A stretch of 64,000 nucleotides of DNA, taken from NCBI GenBank assembly GCA_024803745.1, contig JANJXV010000020.1:18082777-18146776 (forward strand). The letters are read 5' to 3'. Positions 32,765-45,376 of the stretch are shown one piece after another. The translations under genes and the position numbers were made by a program. The stretch comes from Megascapheus bottae (lineage: Eukaryota; Chordata; Mammalia; Rodentia; Geomyidae). Below the pieces are notes generated by a model. That model worked only from the letters and a program-made list of their open reading frames with translations, made no database searches and was not told the DNA's origin. How positions within the stretch are numbered: the first letter of the stretch is position 1; every line of letters starts with the position of its first letter.

Positions 32765-32998
32765 TAATAGGAGGGCAATGGGAAAAAGAATTATGAACAA
32801 ATACAATCAAAACACTCAATCTATATATGCAAATATTGAAACAGGAAACTTGGGAAGACTGGTGAGAGAATGGGGTTGTGGGAGGGAGAAAGCATGATGT
32901 AAGAGGTGACTTTGATCAAGACCTGTTGCACATATACATGGGCATGTTAAAGTGCAACCTCCTTGTGCCACTATTTTAACATTTTCTTTTTAAAAAGT
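32765..32998 (+). mobile_element. old L1 3' UTR fragment (tentative)
   Basis: GAATGGGGTTGTGGGAGGGAG, TTTGATCAAGACCTG and GTTAAAGTGCAACCTCCTTG resemble the L1 3' UTR order seen at 31190-31370. Confidence 0.4.
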
Positions 32999-33469
32999 CT
33001 CAATGAATTGCAAAACTATTAAACCCACCAGAATGCTGCCCCTCTTGACCTATCATGGTGTATGTACACTTGCACACATGCACATAATAAATCAATACTC
33101 TTGTCCTGACAACTATGTTTTTTTTCTAAAATTCTTATAATTAATGCAACTGAAATTTGCATTTATATTTCCCCGCCCTGGAGCATTCTTAAGATTACCA
33201 GTGACTAATCAGATAACATAGGCCAGGTTAGTTTGCTTATTAAGTATTGCACAACCTGGATGGCAGAGAAATAGCAGAAAGGCACTGACCTAGAGAAGAG
33301 AAGATACTGGGTCAGTTGCATATATGGCAAGTCAGGGAGGAGGGAATGCTGGGAAATGGGCAAGGGCAGGCTTGCCTGCTGATAGCACATGCTGAGAGGA
33401 ATGGCTCCCTTTTCCAGATGTTTTCTCAGTGCCTAGTCTAATGATGATAATTAATCTAACAACTAAGAG

Positions 33470-33550
33470 TAGCACCAGTTCTCGTTTATTAAGCCCTTAT
33501 ATGTTCTAGGGCATTGCAGGCATTAACATATTTAATCTTTATAATTAGAT
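33470..33550 (-). repeat. MIR/L2 3' relic, antisense
   Basis: TCGTTTATTAAGCCCTTATATGTTCTAGGGCATTGCAGGCATTAACATATTTAATC follows the antisense end of an L2/MIR element. Confidence 0.55.
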
Positions 33551-33554
33551 AAGA

Positions 33555-34595
33555 TATATCATTAAGAATAACTCTGGCTAAAGTGTAGCATTAATTTTGC
33601 ACTAAAATGATGTACACATGAATTTTGTTTTTAACAAACAGAAGCCCTTGGTGATCATATGAGAAATGAGGCAGTAAAATTAAATCTAGACTCATTTTCC
33701 CTGGTAGTGAGCCCATTTCTTTTAGAGCTTCTTGCCGGGCCTCCTATCAGCTAGCTTAGGGCTATCTCAAACCTGAGACCCAGTTTCCTTCCCACCACCT
33801 CAGGCATCCCAGACTCTCCACATGAAAACTCTTCTGTCCAAAACTGAAGCCAAACAGATTTCAAAAGTTGGAATAATTAACTCAAGGAATACTATTTTTT
33901 CAATGCACAGCTTTTTTGTAAGTGCAATAGAGTTTTATGCATTTATTCCTTTCTTCAAAAACATGTATTTGTGCCTAAAAGGTGTTGCAGCAATTAGTGT
34001 GAATAGAAGAGTAAATCCATGGCCTCACAGAGACATCTGAGTGAGGAGGCAAGACAAACATATAAGAAAATAACATGGACTCATGGGTATGATGGATAAT
34101 CTAAGGTAGAGAAAGAATAAAAAGTAGGAATTTGAGGTCTTTACCCATATGGCGCAGAGCATGACCTGAGAATTGGTAGTCAGGCATTCCAGTGATTATA
34201 AGCTTTTGTTTGGTCTGATAAATGCAGAGAGAAAGGGTATGCTGGGATAAGTCCTCAGAGTCTCAGGTCAGACTACTGGGGAAGAAAGGAAAAATCATGC
34301 ACCATTTTGGAATACCCGTACCAATGACAGGTGAATATAGAGATGGAGACTATTTGGTCTTAACTGTAAGAAATAGTCTTGAGGAAAGTGTCCACAAAAG
34401 ACTCTTGCTCCAGAAGTGTAAAATCCCATTGGATGATCAATGAGCAAAATTACACGTTTTTATGGGACCTCCTAGGATTATCTGTCCTAGATGATCTGGA
34501 TATCATAGATGTCTAGATGAGGCTCAGATAAAATAGTTATAACATATCTTTTCCATGTCCTTAGGAATATTAGGTGGTGGTGGGGGTGTTGTGGT
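33555..34595. other. unique intronic sequence
   Basis: No recognised element. Confidence 0.4.
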
Positions 34596-34598
34596 GAT

Positions 34599-34600
<2 letters not shown>

Positions 34601-34642
<42 letters not shown>
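34601..34642. repeat. (TG)n microsatellite
   Basis: 21 uninterrupted TG units, preceded by a GGTGG-rich patch. Confidence 0.95.
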
Positions 34643-34644
<2 letters not shown>

Positions 34645-34649
34645 CCATT

Positions 34650-37270
34650 CAGGGTTGAAGGGACTATATATTGGGCACAGTTTATTTTGGAACTCAATCC
34701 ATTGCAAACCTCGCATTCCTGTATGGCAATGCAACTGAGCAAGGTGGGTAGTAAAACTTGCTAGCATTACCTGTCTTAGGTAGGGGTTTGGGATAACGTG
34801 ATATCTCGTGCCTTTAGCAGGAAAGGGACCTCTTGGTGAGAGACATATGAATGCCCTGGATATGTCGTGGGGATAGAGGGTGATTACAGATCAGCAACTC
34901 ACTCAGAAGAGACAGAGGGGTACCCTGGGCCATTATCTCTTCAGCGAGAGTCTCCCACAGACATCCAATAGCTTGAGCCTCTCTAGAGAGATGAGATTAT
35001 GTCAGTGTTCATGAATCTCGGCAAGACCCCATGCTTCGTCTTCCCCCTTCTATCCTACCCCATCTAATGACTTCTGAAATTATATCCAATTCCCATAGAA
35101 GCTGATTGGTGATCTCTCAGCGACACGTTTTCCACGATACACGGTTCATGGAGGTGATTTATTCATACTCAGTTTTTAGAAGACAGTAATAGTCCATAAA
35201 AATAATTGAAAAGAAGCTCCAACATAAGTCAGATTAGTTCAGGGGGATACAGTAAACAGTCCATCTAGCTACACTGTTGAAGTCAGGTTTTCTTCAAGCT
35301 TGTATGAATGTTCAGAAGGAGAGGTATTTGGTGTGTTACGTGTTCAGTACCCTTGAATTTCCAATCTCTATGTAATATATTATAGTTCCCTATGGTACCT
35401 GAAGGAGAGCATGCAATGTTGCTATGTGTCTATTCCCAAAAAGAGACATTGTGTGCTTTGTGGGAGAAATGGACTCAATGTTCCAAAAACTTATGTAGGA
35501 AAATACAAGCATGTCCTCTATAATAAGGGAAGCACATTGGGAAAAATTCCACTTTATACTTTAATTGAATATATTGATTTTCTATTCTACATTTCCAGGT
35601 AGCCCAGACAATTACAGAAGGGGATACGAATAGCAGAAAATTAAAATGTGGCATTAATTTTAAATGTGTCAGCAACTGGAAAATAATGCTTTTGAAGTCT
35701 ACTTTGCTGATAAAATAAAAGGGAATCCTGTTGGTCTGTGTGAAGATAAAAGTAAATATTCCTTCTCATATTCTAGAGGATTCTTTACAAAGGGAGCCAA
35801 AATTATTATTGTGTGAGGCTCATTAAAATAGCTACTGATTATTACTCTGCTTTGGCATCTGCTTGCTAAGAATATAAAAATTCTGACCTTCAGCTGCAGC
35901 ATCAATGAAATACAGACTTTGAAACTGACTTTCATGGTTACATGCTTTTATCAGGAATGGTTCCTGGGTTCTTGTAGCCAATATATGCCAGGAGGAGCCC
36001 AGAAATATTCCATCATCAGTATGTTTGTTCAGTATCTGTGTTATGTTTGTTACTAATTGTCAAACTGAGTGCAAGTAAGGAAATATGAAATTAATGTGAG
36101 TTACATCCAATTAAGGCTGATTTTTTAAAAAATAGTTTCATGAAAAGGTAAACAGATACACTTAAGTGAATATTTTAGAAATTTGCCTAATAGGTGCATA
36201 AAATGGACAACGAAGCTTCCCAAATACTTTTAAAAAAAGAATTTCATATTTAAAGGAGTTGAAAAGTCAAGTGTAGAAATTATTAGTTGGTTAAATAATT
36301 TACAGAGTGCAAATTATAACAAGTAGTCACTGTAATTTCTAGGAGTAATGTGTCATTGAGGATTTAATCACTAAATTATAAAAAAAAAGTTATGATCTTG
36401 GTTAGGAGATTTCCTCATCAGAATAATGGCATGTCTTTGCTGTTGGAAATTTAGGAAGTATTGGCTAGTTGAAATAAGAAAATAACACCATCTTCTAGCC
36501 TACTAACCAGTTAGATACTAATAAGTATTTTCTTTTAGTCTTTTTTTCTATACATGTATTTCTTTAAACAATAAAACATACATATTAATTATTAATTATG
36601 TATAATGTTACATATCCATGTAGCCTCCCAACAACTGTTTTAATAATATATTATGAATGTACAATTTAGAAGTGAAATGTCCCTAATTATTCTCTACAAT
36701 ATTATTTGTAATATAGCCATAGTAGTTCATATTACAAACATTATGGAACCATAGTTTCATTCTTAAACATTTAGGTTTCAGGTTTCTCAAGTATTTGCTA
36801 TTATCAAACAACCTTAGGATAGACATCTCTATGTGCACATTTTGGTATTCTCATCTGATTTTTCCTTTTTAATCACTTACTAGGCGTGTTACAGTGGAAC
36901 AGCTGGATACATCACCAACCTTCCAGCAGGAAGAGTCATACACGCGTTCACTACACCTCACCTTTCAAAATCAAGTACTATTACTTTTAATACAAGGAGA
37001 AATTAATTCATAAAACCACATAACTTACTTCATGTTTTTCAGTTTCCCTTTCAGGAGTTCTTTGTTTGCTTCACATTTAGGGAAGACCTTCACTATTCTG
37101 AGAACAAGTTAGTACTTAACATTATTTTAAAAAATTGCTTTGTCATTTCACCATTTCAGATTTAGATGCTTAATCCAAATGTACAATTATACTATTTTTA
37201 CACAACAGGTATTTCATTTTATAAAACATATTTTAAAAAGTCATAAGCTTTTGTGATATATAATATTTGT
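34650..37270. other. unique intronic sequence
   Basis: About 2.6 kb in which I recognise no repeat family or exon. Confidence 0.4.
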
Positions 37271-37274
37271 TTTT

Positions 37275-37512
37275 GTTTTTGCCAGCGTTGTGGCTGAAAT
37301 TCTGGCATTGAACTCTCCCCCCCCCCCCCCCCCCCCGCCCCTTGCTGGTGCTCACAGCTGGTGGTCTATTATTTGAGACAAGTCTACACTCCAGCTCTTT
37401 GCTAGAAAATAGGAGATGAAATCTCCTAGACTGCTGGTAAAGGTGACTTTGAACCTCAGTCCCCCAGATTTCATTCTCCTAAGAAGCTAGGATAATATCC
37501 AGGGGCCACACC
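37275..37512 (-). mobile_element. diverged dimeric SINE containing a C20 run
   Basis: The right end, read on the minus strand, is B1-like (CTTAGGAGAATGAAATCTGGGGGACTGAGGTTCAAAG). The middle resembles the GAGACTCTTATCTCCAATTAA linker. The other half does not match Geo well. A run of 20 Cs lies at 37317-37336. Confidence 0.5.
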
Positions 37513-37827
37513 AAAATGAATGTTTTTTCATAAGCTATTAAACCATCGTTAATTGTATGCTAGATTGAATTCATTTTCCTTCTAGTGAGTAGTAGGTCGA
37601 GTTCCACAAGCCTACTATTTACATTTTTCATAGGAAATAGCGTCTTTTGTTAACATAAAAAATGCCTCACATGAAAAATATGACAGTATTTTCTCTTAAT
37701 ATATCAGTTGAGAAATAGTATCTAAATTTTGGTTTGCAATTTAGAAATCTGGTATATTTTATCTGATATTTGCATAGCTCTTAGTACATTTTTGTGACTT
37801 TTAATGTAAAAATTATTTATTTTAGGG

Positions 37828-38043
37828 TTTCATTTCAGTTTTTGGGCTTAAATTTAGGTCCTGGACCCTGTCCCTGACATCTTTGACTCATGGATAGTGC
37901 TCTACCACTTTTAGCCATAGTGCCACTTCTGGTTTTTGAGTGGTTAATTGGAGATAGGAGTTTCATGGGGATTTTTCTGCCTAGGCTGGCTTCAGACTGC
38001 ATTCCTCAGATCTCAGCCCTCTGAGTAGTTGTGAGTCATTGGT
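37828..38043 (-). mobile_element. B1-like/Geo dimeric SINE
   Basis: The plus-strand order is a reversed Geo half (GTCCTGGACCCTGTCCCTGAC..GTGCTCTACCAC), GTGGTTAATTGGAGATAGGAGT, then a reversed B1-like half (CTCAGATCTCAGCCCTCTGAGTAG). Confidence 0.8.
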
Positions 38044-38049
38044 GTATTA

Positions 38050-39925
38050 TTTTTTGTAACTAAAAAGGATGTATTAATTTTAAATCATAAATTTCTAATT
38101 AAGTAGATTTCATTTAATGCAAAGCAAATGAAAGGTGCAGAGAATTTGAGGAAAGGAATCTGTTCTTTTTTGGATACTAACTCATAGCATGTTGAAGTTT
38201 AAATCTATATTAATTTCTACAACTTTCCTGATTATTACTCATTAATTAGAGAGCTCATTTGTCAAGACAGAAAATATTAATATTGTTCACTGATCATTTT
38301 ACAAGTCAGGGTTACATACATATATGCATATATACACATATATATGTATGTCCATATATTCAAAAATTTCTTGATTTCTTCTATCAGTTTACCTATCAGA
38401 GATAAATTTATCAAGAGATAAATTTTTTAAATTATTTTTTATTTTTAAATAGCTATATAAAGGAGTTGCTACCAACAAAGTAGTATAGGACTACGTTTGT
38501 TACTTCTGTTACTTCATCTATTTTCCCATAGTCAATAATCTTAAAACACATTGGATCAGTGATTTTTGAAATGAACTCTTAAATTCTAGGATTTAGATAT
38601 TGTTTTGGGTAAAATAAATGAAATCAATTTTTCCTTTGCATTTTCCTTCTTATAAGAGAATCTGAATGATTTGTAACTATCAAAAAGTGAGTATCTTCAT
38701 CTTACACATTTTTTTTACAAAGTAGGATTGGCTATTTTATCTATTACATATGATTCTGGCCTTCAGGGAGACAGTAAATGTATGTTATTATGTAAAAAGT
38801 TATGTCTGTAAATTTTTTTCATTAGTTTTGTTGTATTATATCCAATCTTTAGTAGCATATAGAAGTGATAACATGATTTATCTCAGTAATTAGTCATGGA
38901 AAAACTTACGCTAACAAAGTTCATATTGTTGTTTTTTTTGCAAATCTGCAGGAAATGCCTCTTGGTTAAGAGGCATAATTTTAAAACCTCCTGCTCGTTG
39001 CTGTTGACCAATCATAAAACTCCTTTCCATGGCTCTGGGAAAAATTGTTGTTCTTGCCTTATTACAAAAATTCCATTGAGATTAAAAATTCAACTGAAAT
39101 GATATGAATCATTCAGTGTTCTTAATTTGATCATCATATTTTTCTGCAGAAATGTCTGTGTAATTCATTGAAGAATGTTGCTTTCGAACACTGGAGATAC
39201 AAAATACGTGAATTTTATTTTCTGTAAAATCTACATCTTAAGGATATTAAATTGGATCTTTGGTAATTGAATCTTATTTAAGATTTCTTCATAATTATAA
39301 GCACAGTGGGGCTTTTTATAACTTCATTTTCTGTGCATAGTTTTTGGTTTGTATCTATACCATGCTTCATTAAAAATGAACATTTCTTTCATGTATCTTC
39401 TCTGGAGAAGTTTATATAACATTGAATTTCTCTTTCTTTAAAGGTATGAGGAAATATTTTAGATTATAAAAGCATCACGCAGTTGTAAAGAATCATTCAA
39501 TAAAGACTCATGGTAGAATAATCAAATTTTGCTTCTTCACTTTACTTTCTCTCTGATCCTTGAATAACAGCTAAAAAATTAGCATGTACTCTTTTGAAAC
39601 TCTCCCATGAGACAGAAATCCACAAAAAGGTTTTAAAGATACTCCAGTCTACATTTTAAAGACACAAAGTAATATTTATGTTGGTGAACATTTGTACTTT
39701 GATAACCTCGACACACAATTCAATTATCTAAATATTTCCTCTATTAAAGAATTTTATTGTTTTTTTTCTTCCCTCTACCATCTTCCTTCTACTCTCTCCA
39801 AGTAATCGTTGGATCATTATTACCATTCTATTCTATATCCACTTAGTTCTTATATGCATATAAAATTTAATATCTATTTTAAATCATGTGTCTTTTAAAA
39901 TAAATCTGTAACACTTGAGATGTAT
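38050..39925. other. unique AT-rich intronic sequence
   Basis: No recognised element. A TATA/TACA-rich patch lies at about 38315-38360. Confidence 0.4.
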
Positions 39926-39930
39926 ATTTT

Positions 39931-40006
39931 AGGACTGAGGTGAGGCTCAATGGCTACAAAGCATAAGGCTTCGAGCTCAATTCTCAGGGTACTGCTTAAA
40001 AAAAAA
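39931..40006 (+). mobile_element. ID-like SINE monomer
   Basis: GACTGAGGTGAGGCTCAATGGCTACAAAGCATAAGG, then AGCTCAATTCTCAGGGTACTGC and an A10 tail. tRNA-like A-box region, degraded B box. Confidence 0.55.
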
Positions 40007-40610
40007 GGAAGGTGGAATCTTTACGTATATTAATGTATTAAATACAAAACAATGCTTGGACTGTTGTGTAACTTTTGTTTATTTTATGTAACAGCAAAAA
40101 GTGAACTAATTTTAAAGCTTTAATATATTTCATTGTTTAATTTAAAGATTATTAGGTTTTCTCACAGCCTTTTCCTCTTAAGATGAAGGGAAAATTTTGT
40201 ACATGAATGTGACAAATGACATGAAAATTTTGCTAGAAAGGAGCTTCTTAAAAGTTGTCCAACATAATTTTCTCAATTGTCTTCTGAATACTTTTGTCAC
40301 TCTCAAGTGTCAGCAAGCTCAAAATATTGTCAATAAAATTTTGGTACCTTATTGTTTTAATTTCTATTTCCATGATCTCTTCTGGCAAAAGTATTTCTAG
40401 ACAATAGTTTTTTTTAATCTATGAATATATACTATATAATTATACATACATATAATTTCCGGCACTGTGATTTCTTTTTCATCCCCATTGCAAGGAATTC
40501 TTTACATATTATGTTAATACACAACAAGCATGTCTTAAGTAGTTTTAGAAGGTACTGTATATCTATAAAATTTAATATTGGCTGTAGTAGATCCTATCAT
40601 TTTAACCTTT

Positions 40611-40716
40611 GTGTTCAAGTATTTTATTTTTTATTGTAATTTATTGTCGGGGTGATGTATAGAGAGGTTACAGTTATATTCATCAGGTAGTGAACATTGA
40701 TACCCATTCCCATGTT
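40611..40716 (-). mobile_element. short L1 3' end
   Basis: TTTTTTATTGTAATTTATTG, then GAGGTTACAGTTATATTCATCAGGTAGTG and ACATTGATACCC match the L1 3' end at 2262-2345. Candidate flanking repeat TATCATTTTAACCTT (40595-40609) / TATCACTTTAATCTT (40717-40731), 13 of 15 bases. Confidence 0.75.
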
Positions 40717-41250
40717 TATCACTTTAATCTTGCCTCTTATTCTTGGAAAATGCTAATTTAGAAAGCCATAAAAATTAATTATCTTTCTTGTTTGCATATC
40801 AACCGTTTTTTTCTTCCCCCTCCCATCTTCCCCACTGCCATTTTAGGCAGTCTACTTTCTGATTTATTTGTATCTGCACTAAATTGGAAGAAAGCAAGGA
40901 ACACTAAATATCTGATATCTGAATACAGTATGTCAATAGGTGTGAAATTACAAGGGAAATGAAAACTCCACAACCTGGCTTTCAACTCAGAGTATCTTGC
41001 TCCCTAGGTAAGAACTCTCCTATTACGCTATGCCTCCAGGACCTCTCTTTGTACAGGTGATTTTGAGATGGATTCTTGCTTCTTTCCATTTCTCCCCCCA
41101 CCAGCCCTCCTTTCCAGCCTGGACCACAATCCGCCTGTTTTACACTTCTGATCTGTATGCCACCACTCCCAGCTGTTTTCTGAGAAGGGGGTCCTAGAAA
41201 CTTTTGCTAAGATCACTAGATGCCTGTGAAAGTAACTTATGGACATGGGC

Positions 41251-41415
41251 AAGGAGTTTGGCCTAGGATAGAGTGCTTGCCTAACATGCAGGAAACCCTA
41301 GGTTCAAATCCCCCATACCACATTCATAGAAAAAAACTATAAGTGGTGCTGTGGTGCAAGTGGTATAGCTCTAGTCCTGAGAAAGCTTAATTTTACACTG
41401 AAACTGGCAAAAAAA
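41251..41415 (+). mobile_element. IDL-Geo dimeric SINE, 3' end shortened
   Basis: The ID-like half (GAGTTTGGCCTAGGATAGAGTGCTTGCC..CCCTAGGTTCAAATCCCCCATACC) is followed by the Geo start (AAGTGGTGCTGTGGTGCAAGTGGTA). The Geo half loses its middle and B box before the A9 tail. Confidence 0.85.
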
Positions 41416-41597
41416 AAGAGGCAAGAAAACAAACAAAAATCCTTATGGAAATACTGACTGATGAAATAACTACATTTTTAAATGAGTGTTGCACTAATCA
41501 AATATTTTAACAGAGTCACCTATTTTCTATTCCAGGTATTTGGTATTCAACAAACATATATTTGTAGTAACTTGGGACAAAAGTAGTATGTATGAGT

Positions 41598-42018
41598 TGG
41601 GCTTGGTGGCTCACATCTGTGATCCTAGCTACTCAGGAGGCTGAGATCTGAGGATCACAGTTCAAAGCCAGCCCGGGCACTAAAGTAAGTGAGATGCTTT
41701 TTTTTTTTAAAACCAGTTCTGGGCTTGAACTCAGGGCCTGAACACTGTAATTAGGCTTTCTCAAGGCTAGATCTCTACCATTTGAGCCACAGAACCACTT
41801 CCAGCTTTTTCTATGTATATGTTATGTTTGAGGAATCAGAACCAGAGTCTTTGTGCAAAATAAGTAAGCACTCTACCACTAGGTCAAACTCCTGAGACTC
41901 TTATCTTCATTTATCACCAGAAAACCAGAAGTGGCGCTGTGGCTCAATGTAAAAGAGTGGTAACTGAAGAGCTCAAAGAAGGCACTCAGGTCCTGAGTTC
42001 AAACCCCAGGACCAACAA
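41598..42018 (+). mobile_element. B1-like/Geo dimeric SINE, interrupted by another SINE
   Basis: The left half is GGGCTTGGTGGCTCACATCTGTGATCC..TACTCAGGAGGCTGAGATCTG, to about 41699. The right half (ACCAGAAGTGGCGCTGTGGCTCAA..GGTCCTGAGTTCAAACCCC) resumes at about 41893. The gap is filled by the IDL-Geo listed next. Joined, the two pieces make a normal dimer. Confidence 0.88.
41690..41902 (-). mobile_element. IDL-Geo SINE nested in a B1-like/Geo SINE
   Basis: The body is about 41700-41892: poly-T, a reversed Geo half (GGGCTTGAACTCAGGGCCTGAACACTG..CTCTACCATTTGAGCCACAG), CTATGTATATG, then a reversed ID-like half (AAGTAAGCACTCTACCACTAGG). Candidate target repeat TGAGATGCTT (41690-41699) / TGAGACTCTT (41893-41902). 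Confidence 0.88.
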
Positions 42019-42019
42019 A

Positions 42020-43430
42020 AATAAATGTGAATAGTACTCATTATTTCCAATGAAAAAGTCTTGGCCAGAAGGATCAAAGTAATACACTATTTGGACAAGT
42101 AAAACAATCTGGAAATGCCATCCTTCTCAGGAAGGCATTTGGTTTACCAACTCTTGCAGATGAATAGAAGAAAGGGAAGTAAATACATATTAATTTTAAA
42201 ACAAGAAATTTTTGTGTTGCTTCCTCAATCTATTTGAAATAAAAAGTAATACTGATCCTTCTCTCTGTGTTATATACACCGTAGGTTGATCACTAACACC
42301 TTTTTTTTAAAGTTCCACTATTATTTTGGTTCAATTGACAGTCATGGTGCTGAAATAACTTTAATGAAAAGGAAATATAATTTGGTGGTTTCACTATAGT
42401 CATTGATTATTATTGGAAATCCTGTTTTCTGCAATTATTGAGACAAGAAAGTTTAAACTTCTTTATCTCCCTTATGTAATTAGAACAAAATTCCAAAAGT
42501 ATATGTCATTAAATTGATTGTTACAAATTACATTATTGATAATAATGGAAAAGCACCATTGTTTGTCTTGGGAAGAAATTTCCCTGTACTTTAAGCTATT
42601 AAAATGCTTATTTCTAGAGATAATTATTATTTTTCCATTGCTGGCTCTAGTTTTCTGGGTTAGTGATGCATATACCATTATGTTTTCTTATTTTGTTCTA
42701 TCTTAATCTAAAATCAAGGGTTTTGGTGTTCGCTAAATATTGAGTCCTATTATTAGGTGGAGTAGAAGCTATCACTTTAAACTTTCATTTTTATATCTGA
42801 AATGCCTCTTGCTCCTGGCAAATTCAAATTCAGGAAGCCAGGAAAATCAATCTTGGTATGCAAAAGGAAAGTATATGACAGCCAAGACAATCAACATTTA
42901 TGCAAACTGAAAAATATTTGCCTGCCAAAATCATCAACACTTAAGAAGATTTAAGAAAACATAGAAAATGGCATAAGATTATGATACAAATGACAATCTA
43001 CTGCTTCTATCTTGAATCCATAGGATAGATTTTTATTTTTATTTTTTGTGGCTTTACTTTAGTCTCAGAAAATAGTAGGCATATTTTAAATGATAGTTTG
43101 CAATAGAATGGGCAAATGTGTCCTCTCAAAGGTGAGGCAATAGAGTTATCACATGTTGGAAGTTGAAGAAACTGTCCTCGTTGCATTAAATATTTTCCTA
43201 CAGCTCTTCTGTACATGGGTCATCTGTTTCTGTTTCCTGGGCTAAGCTTACAAAACAAGAAGATTGACAACTAATCTTGTTTTCTTAATAAAATACTATG
43301 ACTGAAAACACAAAGGGTTTTTCAGTGGTCCTTGATGTATTGATTCTGCAATATTTTGGGGCCACAAGTACTAAAATAATAACATTTAATTTAAAAATTG
43401 TAACAACTCACTGCCATATACAGAGTTGAT
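42020..43430. other. unique AT-rich intronic sequence
   Basis: No recognised element. Confidence 0.4.
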
Positions 43431-43434
43431 TTTC

Positions 43435-43500
43435 TAGAGCTGAGAACATGGCTCAGTGCTACAACTCCTGCCTAACAAGCACAGAGATCTATTTTGATGT
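43435..43500 (+). mobile_element. ID-like SINE fragment
   Basis: GAGAACATGGCTCAGTGCTACAACTCCTGCCTAACAAGCACAGAGA is the tRNA-like head without a recognisable B box. Confidence 0.5.
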
Positions 43501-43917
43501 AGATTTACTCCATTTGTTCTTTTTAAAAAAATTTTTCATGGGAATCACAAGAAAAGACAGAAGTCATCATTTTACAATGTTTCAGGGCACAATAAAAACT
43601 TTAAGTAAATAACCTAACTATGCAATATTTTAAACCTAGGACAAACATCTGTTTGTTAGGTATACTGATGAGTTGCTCACTAGTTAACTAATTATACATT
43701 TTGTACAAAAATAATCCAATTAGAAAGATAGTTTTCTAACTCCACATGTATAGAGAAAGGAGATAATCTTGTGTGGTATAAAAAGTAAGTTTCCCTAGTT
43801 TGTAACAGCTGATTTAACATAAACTCGAGTATATTTTACACTTTCTTATAGCATATGTATTCTAGATGATTTATCCTAAATACATTGTTTAGTTGCTCTA
43901 AAAACATGTGGAGTGTT

Positions 43918-44108
43918 TCCAGATAAAATTTTTTTTTTGCCAGTCTTAAGATTGGGTTTTCTTAAGGCTAGAGCTCTACCAGTTGAGCCACAGCATCACT
44001 TCTGACTTTTTTCTATGTATATGGTACCAAAGAATCGAACCCTGGTCTTCGTGCATGCTAGGTAAGCACTCTACCACTAGGCCAAACTCCCAGGCCCAGG
44101 TAAGCTTT
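43918..44108 (-). mobile_element. IDL-Geo dimeric SINE, Geo half shortened
   Basis: T9, TGCCAGTCTTAAGATTGGG (internal deletion in Geo), CTAGAGCTCTACCAGTTGAGCCACAGC, CTATGTATATGG, then a well-kept ID-like half with the B box GGTTCGATTC (minus strand). Candidate target repeat CCAGATAAAATTTT (43918-43931) / CCAGGTAAGCTTTT (44095-44108). Confidence 0.88.
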
Positions 44109-44364
44109 TGACACGCATGGCTGTTTTTGCTTAAAAGTGAGAACAAGTTAACCATCACCATCTCAAGGAAGAAAAGACCCTCAAGGACCTATTTAGATAG
44201 TTGCGTATAGAAGGGGGGAAAAAAGGGACTCATCAGTCAAAGAGTTGTCAATCCTATTTTTAAAGATTGATTAGATGCTTGAGTTTTTCTTCTTTTCATC
44301 CTTGGAGAAAATGAAAACTAACAAGCTCCTTCTACTTTAGACTAATGATTCATATACTTTATGA

Positions 44365-44580
44365 CAGTCAGTTCTCCCCTGAGCCTTCTCTTCTCCTGGA
44401 CAAATTATGCTAACTCCTTCAGTCTATCCTCATAGGTCCTATTTTTCAACCATTAAATCATCTGATTGTTCTTTCCTGTATCTTTTCCAGTTCCTTCAGA
44501 AGATTTTTTAGAAATATGGAGTCTTAAATTTAATATCATTGCACATATCAGGTAGGCTAGAACTTCAGGAGGGTATCTAT
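44365..44580 (-). repeat. CR1/L3 LINE 3' relic
   Basis: On the minus strand, CCAGGAGAAGAGAAGGCTCAGGGGAG is the hallmark of the CR1/L3 3' region. Upstream of it (in element sense) are a GAGGATAGACTGAAGGAGTTAGC block and an ATTTAAGACTCCATATTT block, in the expected order. A relic of very old LINE activity, shortly downstream of the exon. Confidence 0.75.
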
Positions 44581-44820
44581 TTTCAGCCACTAAATCAGAG
44601 AACACGGTTAGCATGACAGGTCAGTTGGAGAAGTAAAAGAGAAGCCAGGTGAGCAATTTAATAAATTTTAGCTGAATGGATTTATATAATCAGATTCAAC
44701 AAAACTTGTGCCTAGTAAAATGTCAAAAGAGTTAATTACAAGTCCTTGGGGAAGGTACCAGTCCACAAAGTTTATTTTTAAAAAAACCTATCAGCTGCCT
44801 GGGTTTTGTTTCAAATAACT

Positions 44821-44890
44821 TTTCCTTCCTTCCTTCCTTCCTTCCTTCCTTCCTTCCTTCCTTCCTTCCTTCCTTCCTTCCTTCCTTCCT
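44821..44890. repeat. (TTCC)n microsatellite
   Basis: About 17 perfect TTCC units. On the minus strand this is polypurine (GGAA)n. Confidence 0.96.
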
Positions 44891-45227
44891 TTCTTTTCCC
44901 CCATTTTTTTCACAAGACTCCACAAGAGAGAGAAATGCAATCACCACAAAAAAGATGGTACACTGTGTTCTTTGCAATAGCTTCATAAATCAGCAACAAA
45001 TAATAAGAATCACAACAAAGCCAGCTTACAAGAGCTTTAATTCCCTAGATGGAGAGCTTCACAATTCACCTATGGTTGGCTTATTTTCACTTTAAGGTTT
45101 TAGATAAGAAAAAAATCAGTTCTGTTCACATTGAAAAGCCACAGGCAGATCTCAGAGGGCTTTTGCACTGCATGGTGTGTGGTAGTGAAGTATTTTATAT
45201 TTTGCACTATCCCCTCTTTGAAAGCTA

Positions 45228-45374
<147 letters not shown>

Positions 45375-45376
45375 CT

